The notes beneath the pieces were generated by a model that made no database searches, was not told where the DNA came from, and saw nothing but the letters and a program-made list of their open reading frames with translations. A stretch of DNA of 27,305 nt from a virus: positions 1 to 27,305 of the IMG/VR virus record IMGVR_UViG_3300023198_000945; one strand, 5' to 3'. Made by a program: the position numbers and the translations under genes. Every line of letters starts with the position of its first letter. Position 1 is the stretch's first letter. Of this stretch, positions 14,782 through 22,818 are shown one piece after another.

Positions 14782-16238
14782 TAATGTACTCCAAGAGAAG
14801 CTTCGTAGAAAGCGTCAATTAATCGATATGGTATAGGATCTGTGGTGGATATTTCAGGTACGAAATCCCAACCGCTGCCGAGACGTCTCCATCGGACTCT
14901 TTTACTGTATTCTGCATTGGTTCCGACTGATATAGCGTCTTCGGCTGTCCAGGTTTTGCCGCCGTCCCAGGAGTAACGTAGCGTGAGTGTGGAAGAAGAT
15001 CCTGCACCAGCGGCCGGCGCCAGTCCTGTTTCGAGATGGACTTCCAGGTTGTGCATGAACAGCCTGTGGTTTTCGGCGTAGAGATGGGAAGGGACACGTA
15101 TTCGTTTTATGGGATCGTCATTGTCAGTGCTGTAAGTTGAACTTACGATATATACTTTGCCGTCAGTGCGATCTCCAGCGAATAGATAACCGAAAGCCGC
15201 TACCACGTTGTCTGTTTTGTGCCTGGTCATTGTGTAGGTAGGAGAAGCTCCCATGTATTGTCGTTCATGCCAGAGACCGGTTAAGGCGTCGTAAGACCAG
15301 GTAGTAGCGGGGAGATTCAGGTTGTAGAACTCATGACCGTATTGTCGATAGGAATAGGCGGTAAGAGCCAGCGCCTGAGCAGATGTAAGACTGTGCAGAT
15401 CCCGTTCAACCTCGTGATTTGATATACGTCTGGGAGTGTGACCTTCAGCTCTCCAGACAGCACCCTGGCCGCGTGCGTCAGCACCTACCCACGCTATGCT
15501 GTTATCGAATTCAGCTACAGTGTCTCCGCCCATTATACCGCGTTCAATCACGGCTCCCGGGATTCTGACGTAAGGAAAGTCAGCGTCTCCACTGTTGTAG
15601 TATGGCCATGTGGTTTTGTCTGCGTGCAGCCAAACCTCGTTGTGGCTTATGAACATGCCGAGTACATCACCCGGGTCATCTTCTTTGGTGGCGTAGTCAA
15701 GAGCACTCCATGTAGAGCCGTCATAGAGATTTGAGATCTTTACGATCCTGTCGCTGGCCTTTATCGCGATAAAATAGCCATCAGCGAACCCTGCTTGACC
15801 GAAGTCTCCGGATACAGCAGCGAACGTGCTCGGGGCTGTGAAGAGATAGCCGCTACCTCCGGATGTTATGAAATAATGAGTTCCGTTATATGATATCGAA
15901 GCTGGAGTTGTTGCACTTGCGACTGTGCCGATAAGTGTAGTTGTGCCTGGTGTAGTGACCTGTCCCGCGCCGTTTATGACAAAGTCATTATTCAGTTTTA
16001 TGAGTTTATCGCCAGCGACGGCCAACAGTAACCCTCCTTGATATACGAGAGCCCTGATCTGTTTCGTGTCACCGTAGTCCCACACCTCTTCCAGTCCTGG
16101 AGTCGGCAATAGTGCAGCTCTGTTTTTACCGCTACCGCTCTCAATAAGCTCGGCGTACCAGTTCACAGACCGGGCGGATTCAATAACTGAACTTTTGCCT
16201 TCAGCAGAGCCCCCAACAAAATTTGGATATCTTGGCAT
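14781..16238 (-). CDS. P22 gp10-like packaged DNA stabilisation protein (tail hub)
   Basis: A 485-residue protein (P22 gp10 is 472). Diagnostic stretches are FVGGS (7-11), SVNWYAELIES (24-34), LLPTPGLEE (43-51), and near the end YSWDGGKTW, RVRWRRLG and PIPYRLIDAF. In P22, gp10 forms a hexameric hub below gp4 that keeps packaged DNA in place. Both neighbours overlap it by one base, the upstream one being gp4-like, as in P22. High confidence in family. Confidence 0.93.
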   Translation of the reverse strand: MPRYPNFVGGSAEGKSSVIESARSVNWYAELIESGSGKNRAALLPTPGLEEVWDYGDTKQIRALVYQGGLLLAVAGDKLIKLNNDFVINGAGQVTTPGTTTLIGTVASATTPASISYNGTHYFITSGGSGYLFTAPSTFAAVSGDFGQAGFADGYFIAIKASDRIVKISNLYDGSTWSALDYATKEDDPGDVLGMFISHNEVWLHADKTTWPYYNSGDADFPYVRIPGAVIERGIMGGDTVAEFDNSIAWVGADARGQGAVWRAEGHTPRRISNHEVERDLHSLTSAQALALTAYSYRQYGHEFYNLNLPATTWSYDALTGLWHERQYMGASPTYTMTRHKTDNVVAAFGYLFAGDRTDGKVYIVSSTYSTDNDDPIKRIRVPSHLYAENHRLFMHNLEVHLETGLAPAAGAGSSSTLTLRYSWDGGKTWTAEDAISVGTNAEYSKRVRWRRLGSGWDFVPEISTTDPIPYRLIDAFYEASLGVH

Positions 16239-16963
16239 TAGTAATTCCTGTCGGAGAGTATAGTGTATGGTCCTTGTCGCAACAGTGCGCTGTCAGTGAT
16301 GAGAGTCGGAATTTTAAGATTGTGTGTTTCGAGTGTGGCCTTGGCTTCAATAGCTCGAGCAATTACAGCTGCCGGAACTTCTTTACCGTATTCCGGAGCG
16401 AGATCTATTGCAAGGTTGTAAGCGATAGCCCTGGCATAGCCTGGTGCGAGAGACACGGCGTCGCTTGTGGCTGTGTACGCTGCGAGGCTTTTTTCACTGT
16501 AGATAACCAGATCAGGAGTAGCACTTACAGGAACGTACCAGAGATAGATAGTGACTATTGTCGGGTCGACTTCATAGTATAGATGAGAAGGGAAAGTCGA
16601 CTGGGTTTCTTTTGTTCTGATGCGAGCCCATTCGTTTGGGTCTCTGATGACTTCTACGGGATACTCAACAGTGGTGGATGCTGCCGGGTTTTCAATCACG
16701 CCGGCTGCAACGATATGAACCGGGCGCGTAGTGTCGAAATCTTGACTCGGACCCATAGTATAGCTTGCGGTGCCGGCAACAAGATCAAATGTTTCTCGTG
16801 TCACTTTGAGTATAGCCAGTCCTTCGATACTCCACGAGCCCAGCATGTTATTGAGTGCTTCAAGCGCATCTGTACCCTCAGCCGTTGTCGGGTTTTCTCC
16901 TGGAGCTATAGCTCCGATTAAACGCAACGACCTTTTTACGAGATCGAGAACTGTACTTGCCAT
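16238..16963 (-). CDS. P22 gp4-like tail accessory factor (head-tail connector)
   Basis: A 241-residue protein, longer than P22 gp4 (166). The start VLDLVKRSLRLIGAIAPGE and ALEALNNMLGSWSIEGL, the WYVPVSATPDLVIYSEK strand and the PGYARAIAYNLAIDLAPEYG helix are typical of the family. In P22 it binds the portal after packaging and closes the head. AGAGGT precedes the ATG by eight bases. The start shares a base with the stop of the Cys4 gene. Confidence 0.9.
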   Translation of the reverse strand: MASTVLDLVKRSLRLIGAIAPGENPTTAEGTDALEALNNMLGSWSIEGLAILKVTRETFDLVAGTASYTMGPSQDFDTTRPVHIVAAGVIENPAASTTVEYPVEVIRDPNEWARIRTKETQSTFPSHLYYEVDPTIVTIYLWYVPVSATPDLVIYSEKSLAAYTATSDAVSLAPGYARAIAYNLAIDLAPEYGKEVPAAVIARAIEAKATLETHNLKIPTLITDSALLRQGPYTILSDRNY

Positions 16964-17154
16964 TATTTTTTACCTCTCTTTTTTGCGGCCTGCTCGAACA
17001 ATCTGCACCAGTCATCAGCCCTCACAAGCTTAAAATAAGATGAGTTCGGTGTCAGACTATCAGGAGGTTCTCCGTGACAGCGAAAAGTTTCTGTATTAGG
17101 GGCTCCAAACTCCGCTGCTATTTTGCCTACCCATTTACAATTTTTACAGTGCAT
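16963..17154 (-). CDS. Small Cys4 zinc-binding-like protein
   Basis: A 63-residue protein with Cys3, Cys6, Cys26 and Cys50 (CKNCKW, FRCHGEPP, DWCRLFE), a small phage zinc-binding layout. The same pattern opens the protein at 3050-3451. A GGAG site lies four bases before the ATG, directly after a hairpin. It sits between coat and gp4, where P22 has no such gene. Function unknown. Confidence 0.75.
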   Translation of the reverse strand: MHCKNCKWVGKIAAEFGAPNTETFRCHGEPPDSLTPNSSYFKLVRADDWCRLFEQAAKKRGKK

Positions 17155-17162
17155 AAGTCTCC

Positions 17163-17178
17163 AGTCGGGGAGCCGACT
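17163..17178 (-). promoter_or_regulatory. Hairpin between coat gene and Cys4 gene
   Basis: On the minus strand AGTCGG, loop CTCC, CCGACT: a perfect six-pair stem with a four-base loop. It lies about 30 bases after the coat stop and touches the ribosome site of the 63-residue gene. There is no U-tract. It may protect the coat message or limit translation of the next gene; this is inference. Confidence 0.45.
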
Positions 17179-17206
17179 TGCAAATCAGCCCCCCTGTTGG
17201 TGAAAT

Positions 17207-18439
17207 CTATCCTGCAACCCTGCAAGCGAGTTGAGGATAAAGGACAGTCCATCCATACAGGACGTCCAGCCTGCAGATGAACCTGTCATAGATGATATCG
17301 TACTGGCGAACAAGTCTCATGCTCATACCGAGCTGCTTGTCGCTCATACGACCGGCCATATCCACGCCGCGAGGCAACGGAAGATCAGCCATACCGAGAC
17401 AGAAAGCGTCACGATGGAATACCATGTTCTGAGGGCTCTGGGTCGAAGCAGCTCCCAAGAACGTGAGAGCATCGCCATCAACAGGATATGCGCTGATGGT
17501 AGCTTTCGCGTGAGTGGCGATATACATCGGAGGCGCGATAGAAAGCGTCGCGTACCCAGAAGCATCGGCCGTGGCTAATGCGGTACATACAAACTTCCGC
17601 AGTTTGCCTGTGGACTGACGGCTCTGAGGATTGACAGCATACACGGTGGCTATTGTGAAGATGTCGCCATCTGCAATAGTACCGGTGGAGGCGGTCATGC
17701 CCTCAACAACGAGTGTTGCCTGGCCAGCGGTCGAAACCGTGGTTCTGACTTCAACACTTGAACCCAGGTCATTACCCGTGGTATGAACACGAGCATTCTG
17801 GTCCATCTGCCATTCTAAACCGACAGCGGTTCCCATACGACCGGATTTGTACTGCTTGCTGATCTCGTTGCTGGACTGAAACAGACCCTTTAAGGAGTCT
17901 ATGATTTCAATCTGTGCGTCGGGGTTGATAACGGCAGATCTCAGTCCGTCCATAGGACAGGCTTCATCGTCCAGGGCGCCGTTTGCCTGGAGATAGGTTT
18001 TCAGATCGCTTGGGGTTGTCCCAGGCGTACCCACGGCATTGTACACATCTTTGTACAGCGCCATTCCGTCGTAGTCTATCTTGTTGGCGATAGTCGATAC
18101 GGCGGGTTGCAGGATTCTCTGGCTGAAGTCGTCAATACTCAGAGCGAGCTCAACAGAGGTGAAGGAGATATCGACACCGAACTGGGTGCCGAGTGTCAAC
18201 GTCACATAATCCTCATCGGTGTTCTCGAACGAGGATATCGTAGCACCGGATCTTCCGATGTACTTGGGCGGTTTACGGATATTGAGAGCGGTACCGATTT
18301 TGGCACCCTCTACAGCGAACTTGTCATCATACTGACGATTGACGAGCTTGGCAAACCGCAGGTTGTTCTCAAGAACACGCAGGGCTTCCCGCGTGATCAT
18401 GGTTATGGTGAGAAGGTCATTGGTTGGATTGCTAACCAT
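17207..18439 (-). CDS. Major coat protein, P22 gp5-like
   Basis: A 410-residue protein (P22 coat is 430). It opens with NDLLTITMITREALRVLENN and has the FENTDEDYVTLTLGTQFGVD segment of the P22 coat family. The inserted-domain region near 235-310 contains GDIFTIATVYAVNPQSRQST, which is conserved in this family. The C-terminal part (DLPLPRGVDMAGRMSDKQLG, then YDIIYDRFICRLDVLYGW) matches too. GAGG lies about nine bases before the ATG. It forms the capsid lattice with the upstream scaffold. Confidence 0.93.
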   Translation of the reverse strand: MVSNPTNDLLTITMITREALRVLENNLRFAKLVNRQYDDKFAVEGAKIGTALNIRKPPKYIGRSGATISSFENTDEDYVTLTLGTQFGVDISFTSVELALSIDDFSQRILQPAVSTIANKIDYDGMALYKDVYNAVGTPGTTPSDLKTYLQANGALDDEACPMDGLRSAVINPDAQIEIIDSLKGLFQSSNEISKQYKSGRMGTAVGLEWQMDQNARVHTTGNDLGSSVEVRTTVSTAGQATLVVEGMTASTGTIADGDIFTIATVYAVNPQSRQSTGKLRKFVCTALATADASGYATLSIAPPMYIATHAKATISAYPVDGDALTFLGAASTQSPQNMVFHRDAFCLGMADLPLPRGVDMAGRMSDKQLGMSMRLVRQYDIIYDRFICRLDVLYGWTVLYPQLACRVAG

Positions 18440-18477
18440 TTCTAATTACCTCGTGAATAAAAGGAGAAGCGCAAGTC

Positions 18478-19386
18478 CTATTTGCCTCCTCCAGCATCGC
18501 GCCAGGCCATATATTCCCGGTGAGTCATCTTTTCGGGATCTTTTGTAGCCTGAGTCCGGTTCGTGTTGACCGGCGTTACAGGCGTACCTGCCACGGTTGC
18601 GGGTTTAACTTTCGGTTTTGGTTTCGGTTGAGGAGTAGTAGCTGGATCAGACTCGAACTTCATTTCGAGCTTTCCTATTTCGCGCACAACAGCATTTCCC
18701 GACATACCGAGGAATTTCTCGGCAATATCCGGGTTTGTTCCGATATGATACGCGATATCCGGACCCACAGGTGAATCGACAATAGCCTCAAAGGCAGCTT
18801 GGGGAATACGAAGATCGGAATTTACTTTGACGTCGAAATCGCTATACCTGGTTCGTGCTTCCTCTACTTTAGAGTTCCAAGTATTAACGGTTTCGCGTTT
18901 CCGATCCGTTTCTTTCTGCTGCGCTGAAGCTTTCTTGTCATCAGCCAGTGCGACTTTCGCACTCCATAAACCAACGGCTTTCACGTAATCTTCGTATGTC
19001 TCAAAGCTGTCCCGATCCGGCTCAGCTAAAACGTCAGGAGTAGCAACTGGTTGTGCAGCCTGCTCCCCTTCCGGTTTAACTCTGCCTTCGAGTTGGCCTG
19101 TGAGACGTGCGTTTTTTTCCTTTAATTCGTACTTCTGTCGCGTAAGCTCGTTGATACGTTGCTGGTAGGAATTCGGTTTCGGTTTATCTTCAGTTTTCTC
19201 AACCTGGGGAGTACCTGGATCTCCCTCGATTTCGGTTTCTTGAGGAACGCCCTCAGAACCTTCTTCAGGTGATGTTTCTGTTTCTGTTTCTGACTCTTCA
19301 AACTGCTGCTCGCCAGGGATTACTTCTTCGTTCTCGACGACACTAACCTGGAGGCTGTCGTCGACCGTGTTTTCAGTCGCTGTCAT
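18478..19386 (-). CDS. Scaffolding protein, P22 gp8-like
   Basis: A 302-residue protein (P22 gp8 is 303). Very acidic N-terminal 65 residues (FEESETETETSPEEGSE), a central helical charged part, a Pro/Lys linker (PQPKPKPKVKPA) and a C-terminal DPEKMTHREYMAWRD helix, the usual coat-binding end. It lies directly before the coat gene, as expected. AAAGGT precedes the ATG. In P22 the protein directs capsid assembly and leaves before DNA enters. Confidence 0.88.
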   Translation of the reverse strand: MTATENTVDDSLQVSVVENEEVIPGEQQFEESETETETSPEEGSEGVPQETEIEGDPGTPQVEKTEDKPKPNSYQQRINELTRQKYELKEKNARLTGQLEGRVKPEGEQAAQPVATPDVLAEPDRDSFETYEDYVKAVGLWSAKVALADDKKASAQQKETDRKRETVNTWNSKVEEARTRYSDFDVKVNSDLRIPQAAFEAIVDSPVGPDIAYHIGTNPDIAEKFLGMSGNAVVREIGKLEMKFESDPATTPQPKPKPKVKPATVAGTPVTPVNTNRTQATKDPEKMTHREYMAWRDAGGGK

Positions 19387-19446
19387 TTGTTACCTTTCAC
19401 CGTAAACGGCGTATTGGACCCGGTGATGCCACCGGTAGATTTGAAG

Positions 19447-19464
19447 GGGGAGCCGAAGCTCCCC
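19447..19464 (-). terminator. UUCG-loop hairpin after the beta-helix gene
   Basis: On the minus strand GGGGAGC, loop TTCG, GCTCCCC: a seven-pair stem closed by the very stable C(UUCG)G loop, seven bases after the stop of the gene at 19472. Only a short CTTC follows, so termination would be partial. It may instead protect the upstream message from 3' exonucleases. A weaker stem (CCGGT 19420-19424 with ACCGG 19431-19435) lies next to it. Confidence 0.55.
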
Positions 19465-19471
19465 GATTAAA

Positions 19472-20446
19472 TTACTTGGTTAATGGAACAAGAATACCGG
19501 CTGCGGCTCCGGCGCCGTATACATTACCGGCATCGGTGGAGTTACAGTCAGTAGCCTGGAAAGCAGAACCTGGATCTAAGAACACATCTCCGCCGGCGTC
19601 TGATGCAACTACCATAGCGTAAGTGAGTTCTGATCCGGATACGTTTCTGCTCTGAGAGTTGTACCCTACAGTCCGTATGAATTCGAGTCCGCCGTCAAGT
19701 GAACTGGTAGCGGCTCTAACGAACAGGTGATTGGTTGCGTGAGTGGAGACCAACTTGAAAACACAATCCGTGAACCTGTTGTTCTTGGCTGTGCTTTCAC
19801 ACAACAGCTGTGAATTGGCCTGAGCTCCACAAGTGATCCTGTCCATACCGATAGTGCATCTCTCAAACTGATTCTCTTCAGCACCGCTGAGATTGATTGA
19901 GTAAGCACCTGCGATATCCATGCTGGCGTGACCGAATCCTGTTATGTGACAGTCTTCGAATTTGTTACGGTCGCCGGTTACTTTCAAACAACCGGTTGGG
20001 TTTGTATCAGCAACACCGGCAAACATCGCGATGCCCCTGAACAGACAGTTGTTGGCACTGACCGTAATCAGATTGCTGGCAGTGACATATGAACTGATAA
20101 ACGCCAGTCTGGAACGGGGAGAGATATTGATCCCGTTGTTGACTCCGATAAGATGCACACCGTCTTTGTTCCAGTCCAGTGTTTCAGACTGATACGACGT
20201 GCAATAAGCGGACGAGTTACCTTCGCTATGAACGAGGATAACATCATTCTGGTTCGCCTTGGCGTTCTGGAATGCGACCTGGATTGTCTTGAATGCGCGT
20301 TCTACAAGATCCGGACGTGCATTGATATCGCTACCGTACCGAGGCCGGACATGGAGAATGCGTCCTGCAGGAAAAGGCAGAGAATCCCCGAGATTGGGCA
20401 AGATAGGAATGTTGTTTAAACGTGGTAATACTGGTTTAGCTGGCAT
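19472..20446 (-). CDS. Right-handed beta-helix structural protein
   Basis: A 324-residue protein. After a Pro-rich start and a helix (about 47-64), it shows pectate-lyase-type coil repeats about 30 residues apart: NNCLFRGI (132-139), NKFEDCHI (161-168), NQFERCTI (192-199) and NNRFTDCVF (222-230), with stacked Asn and Cys positions. No obvious catalytic site. AAGGA precedes the ATG. It is placed between portal and scaffold, which is odd for a host-binding spike, so a capsid decoration or head-fibre role is plausible. Function is not proven by sequence. Confidence 0.75.
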   Translation of the reverse strand: MPAKPVLPRLNNIPILPNLGDSLPFPAGRILHVRPRYGSDINARPDLVERAFKTIQVAFQNAKANQNDVILVHSEGNSSAYCTSYQSETLDWNKDGVHLIGVNNGINISPRSRLAFISSYVTASNLITVSANNCLFRGIAMFAGVADTNPTGCLKVTGDRNKFEDCHITGFGHASMDIAGAYSINLSGAEENQFERCTIGMDRITCGAQANSQLLCESTAKNNRFTDCVFKLVSTHATNHLFVRAATSSLDGGLEFIRTVGYNSQSRNVSGSELTYAMVVASDAGGDVFLDPGSAFQATDCNSTDAGNVYGAGAAAGILVPLTK

Positions 20447-20458
20447 ATCTAATCATCC

Positions 20459-22810
20459 TTATAGTTGAAGTTCGTCCGGTCGTAGTTCGAGATCGGATGA
20501 CATATCCGGCTCTACGGCTGCGGCAACAGCCCCGGGCTGAACTGGTTGTGGTTCGCCGGTGATAGGGGGAGTAGCTTCAGGCTCGTTTACGGAGCTTATG
20601 CTTGCCTGAGCTGGAGCTATCCCTTGTTCGGCCTCGAATTTAGATAATATATCGAGACGCTGTCCTATAGTCTGTATCTCGCTTCTGAGTATTTCGACAC
20701 CCTCAGCACTTCTGAGTTTGGCTTCAGTTACGAGAAGTTCGGTTTTGGCATTGAGTCCAGCGATACGCTCCTTAGAAGCGATTTCGAGAACCTTACCATC
20801 ACGCTCGTCAGTGAGTTTATTGACAAGTTCCGTAAGAGCTTCATGCTGCTGCATGAGTTGTTGCATTTCAGCCTGGACTTGGGGCGGAATCTTGGGTTTT
20901 TCTTCTCCCTCTTCAGGCTCCTGAAGTTCTGGCGGCAACATCTTGTGAATACGATCTGCAATCTTGTCAGCCAGAGGCCAGTCCATAGACTTGACCATAA
21001 GATCGCCGGCAACCTGAGCGAACTGGGGATAATTGCGCGTGAGCTCTACCATAGATGCTGCGGCTTCCTGGCGCCGTGTTGTGTATGAAGGTCCGACGAT
21101 AACAGCGACATCATATTCACCAACACCGAGATCATAAATCCTGTCTGCGGCTTTTACGTCGTCCTGGGGCTGTTCAAGCTCAGGAACACCCGGGTTAAGA
21201 GACGACTGTAGATGTACCATCTCTTCTTTCTGATCAACTCCGATAATACGCTCAATACGAGGAGTATCGTAAACATACGGGATGAGATCTACCAGGATAC
21301 GTCCAGTGTGGCGTATAGATCGTGTTAGATTGTCTATCAGGTGGAAATTGGCAACATCACCTTCGCGCTGTCGTGCCAGGATGGCTCTACCGGATGTCTC
21401 ATTGCCCTGAGCCCCAACACTCGCATCATATAACCCTGTTGTAGCCTTGAGATCGTCTGCAGCCTGGGCTCTCGATAATGCCGTAGCCTGAATAGGCGGC
21501 TCGCTGGAGAGCTTACTCGGGGGCGGTACAGGCTTCCCTTCAATAGAACTCGCCTTGTAGGGCAGATAGGCTCTGTTTTTGGTGTTGAGATCCTTCCAGA
21601 ACTCGTCGACTCCCTTTAACTGACCAACCTCAATCAAGAACGGGGCTTTAGGCGCCAGAGCAATCATCTCTGTTTGAGCTGATGTCCAGTAGTTATAGGC
21701 ACGCTGAGGATCTTTTGCGTACCGCACAACTCCGCTGAGTCGACGTTTCCCGTCTGATATAAGCTCTTCACCAAGCACCGGGATGAGCGGAATAAACTTA
21801 CCTTTGTAATCCTGGCGCTCTTCCAAAACTTTCTTGGCATTAAACTTGGCCCAGCGCACTTTTTCGACTTTTAAACGTCGTGTAATGGTGTATTCGGTTG
21901 AAGCCTCTTCTTCCGTGAGCTCGTCTTCGTATTTTTCGGTATCGTCAGCAAGCTTGACCAGAACCTTATCGATTTTTTCTTTATACCAGTATTCAGCAAC
22001 CCTGATATTCTTCTCTGTGATCCAGTCTTGGACGTTGTCTCCGGATGAGTGGAATCTGGTCAGCCCGGCAGCTTCTGCATCTTCACCGAATTCCTCTTTA
22101 TACTCCTCGTGTGTATAGTCCTCGACAACAAACGCCCATTGAATATCGCTACCATCAGGCTCTTCAAAAAAAGGATCGCAATAGACAGTAAAAGGGTTAA
22201 GGACGCGCTTGATAACAAGTTTCTGTTTTGATGTCTTGTCATCAGCGTAGACATTCAGCACTCTCAACCAACCAGGTCCACCAGTAGCTGCGGCGAAATC
22301 AAATGCGGTATCATAAGCTGTGTCGGCGTTATCGTATTCAATACTGCGAATAAGGCCCTCAACTATCTCTGCTGTTTTCTTGTCGGCGTGCTCTCCCATC
22401 GGTGTAACGTGTATCGACGGGCGGTTTTGGCGCTCATCATTTGTAATCTGGCGAATGAACTGGGGAATCCTGTTTACAGTCAAGCAAGGTCGTTTATCGA
22501 TCTCGCGTTGGGTTCTGATATCGGTAGGCCATTGGTCTCCGAGTCTGAATCGCATATCCTCTGCGGACAGGGCTCTCTGCTCTTCCCAGTTTTCTGCAGA
22601 GATCTTCTGACGTCTGATGGCGAGTTCCAGGAAATCTTTGAGCTGTTGCTCGGTTCTCCTCTTGACCCCGCCTTCGAGATCCTCCGGAGAGAACTCTTCT
22701 TTCTTATCCTCACCCATGTAAGTGGAGGCCGGAGGTGTTGGAAGCTGTGGTGTCTGCTGTGCTTCAGCTCCAGGTGCGATGAATAATTCGTTACCCATAT
22801 TCGTTGACAT
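20459..22810 (-). CDS. Portal protein, P22 gp1-like
   Basis: A 783-residue protein (P22 portal is 725). It has DMRFRLGDQWP (85-95), RPCLTVNRIPQFIRQI (107-122) and RQNRPSIHVTP (130), all typical of the P22 portal family, then the AFDFAAATGGPGWLRV segment. The C-terminal 200 residues are Gln/Glu-rich and helical, as expected for a portal barrel. It forms the dodecameric ring through which DNA is packaged and ejected. AGAGG precedes the ATG. The 966-residue gene ends eight bases upstream. Confidence 0.94.
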   Translation of the reverse strand: MSTNMGNELFIAPGAEAQQTPQLPTPPASTYMGEDKKEEFSPEDLEGGVKRRTEQQLKDFLELAIRRQKISAENWEEQRALSAEDMRFRLGDQWPTDIRTQREIDKRPCLTVNRIPQFIRQITNDERQNRPSIHVTPMGEHADKKTAEIVEGLIRSIEYDNADTAYDTAFDFAAATGGPGWLRVLNVYADDKTSKQKLVIKRVLNPFTVYCDPFFEEPDGSDIQWAFVVEDYTHEEYKEEFGEDAEAAGLTRFHSSGDNVQDWITEKNIRVAEYWYKEKIDKVLVKLADDTEKYEDELTEEEASTEYTITRRLKVEKVRWAKFNAKKVLEERQDYKGKFIPLIPVLGEELISDGKRRLSGVVRYAKDPQRAYNYWTSAQTEMIALAPKAPFLIEVGQLKGVDEFWKDLNTKNRAYLPYKASSIEGKPVPPPSKLSSEPPIQATALSRAQAADDLKATTGLYDASVGAQGNETSGRAILARQREGDVANFHLIDNLTRSIRHTGRILVDLIPYVYDTPRIERIIGVDQKEEMVHLQSSLNPGVPELEQPQDDVKAADRIYDLGVGEYDVAVIVGPSYTTRRQEAAASMVELTRNYPQFAQVAGDLMVKSMDWPLADKIADRIHKMLPPELQEPEEGEEKPKIPPQVQAEMQQLMQQHEALTELVNKLTDERDGKVLEIASKERIAGLNAKTELLVTEAKLRSAEGVEILRSEIQTIGQRLDILSKFEAEQGIAPAQASISSVNEPEATPPITGEPQPVQPGAVAAAVEPDMSSDLELRPDELQL

Positions 22811-22818
22811 AAATGCCT

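Noticed and set aside
22388-22786. 132-residue plus-strand frame opposite the portal gene
   Set aside because: Mirror of a strongly conserved portal sequence; no ribosome site or family resemblance.
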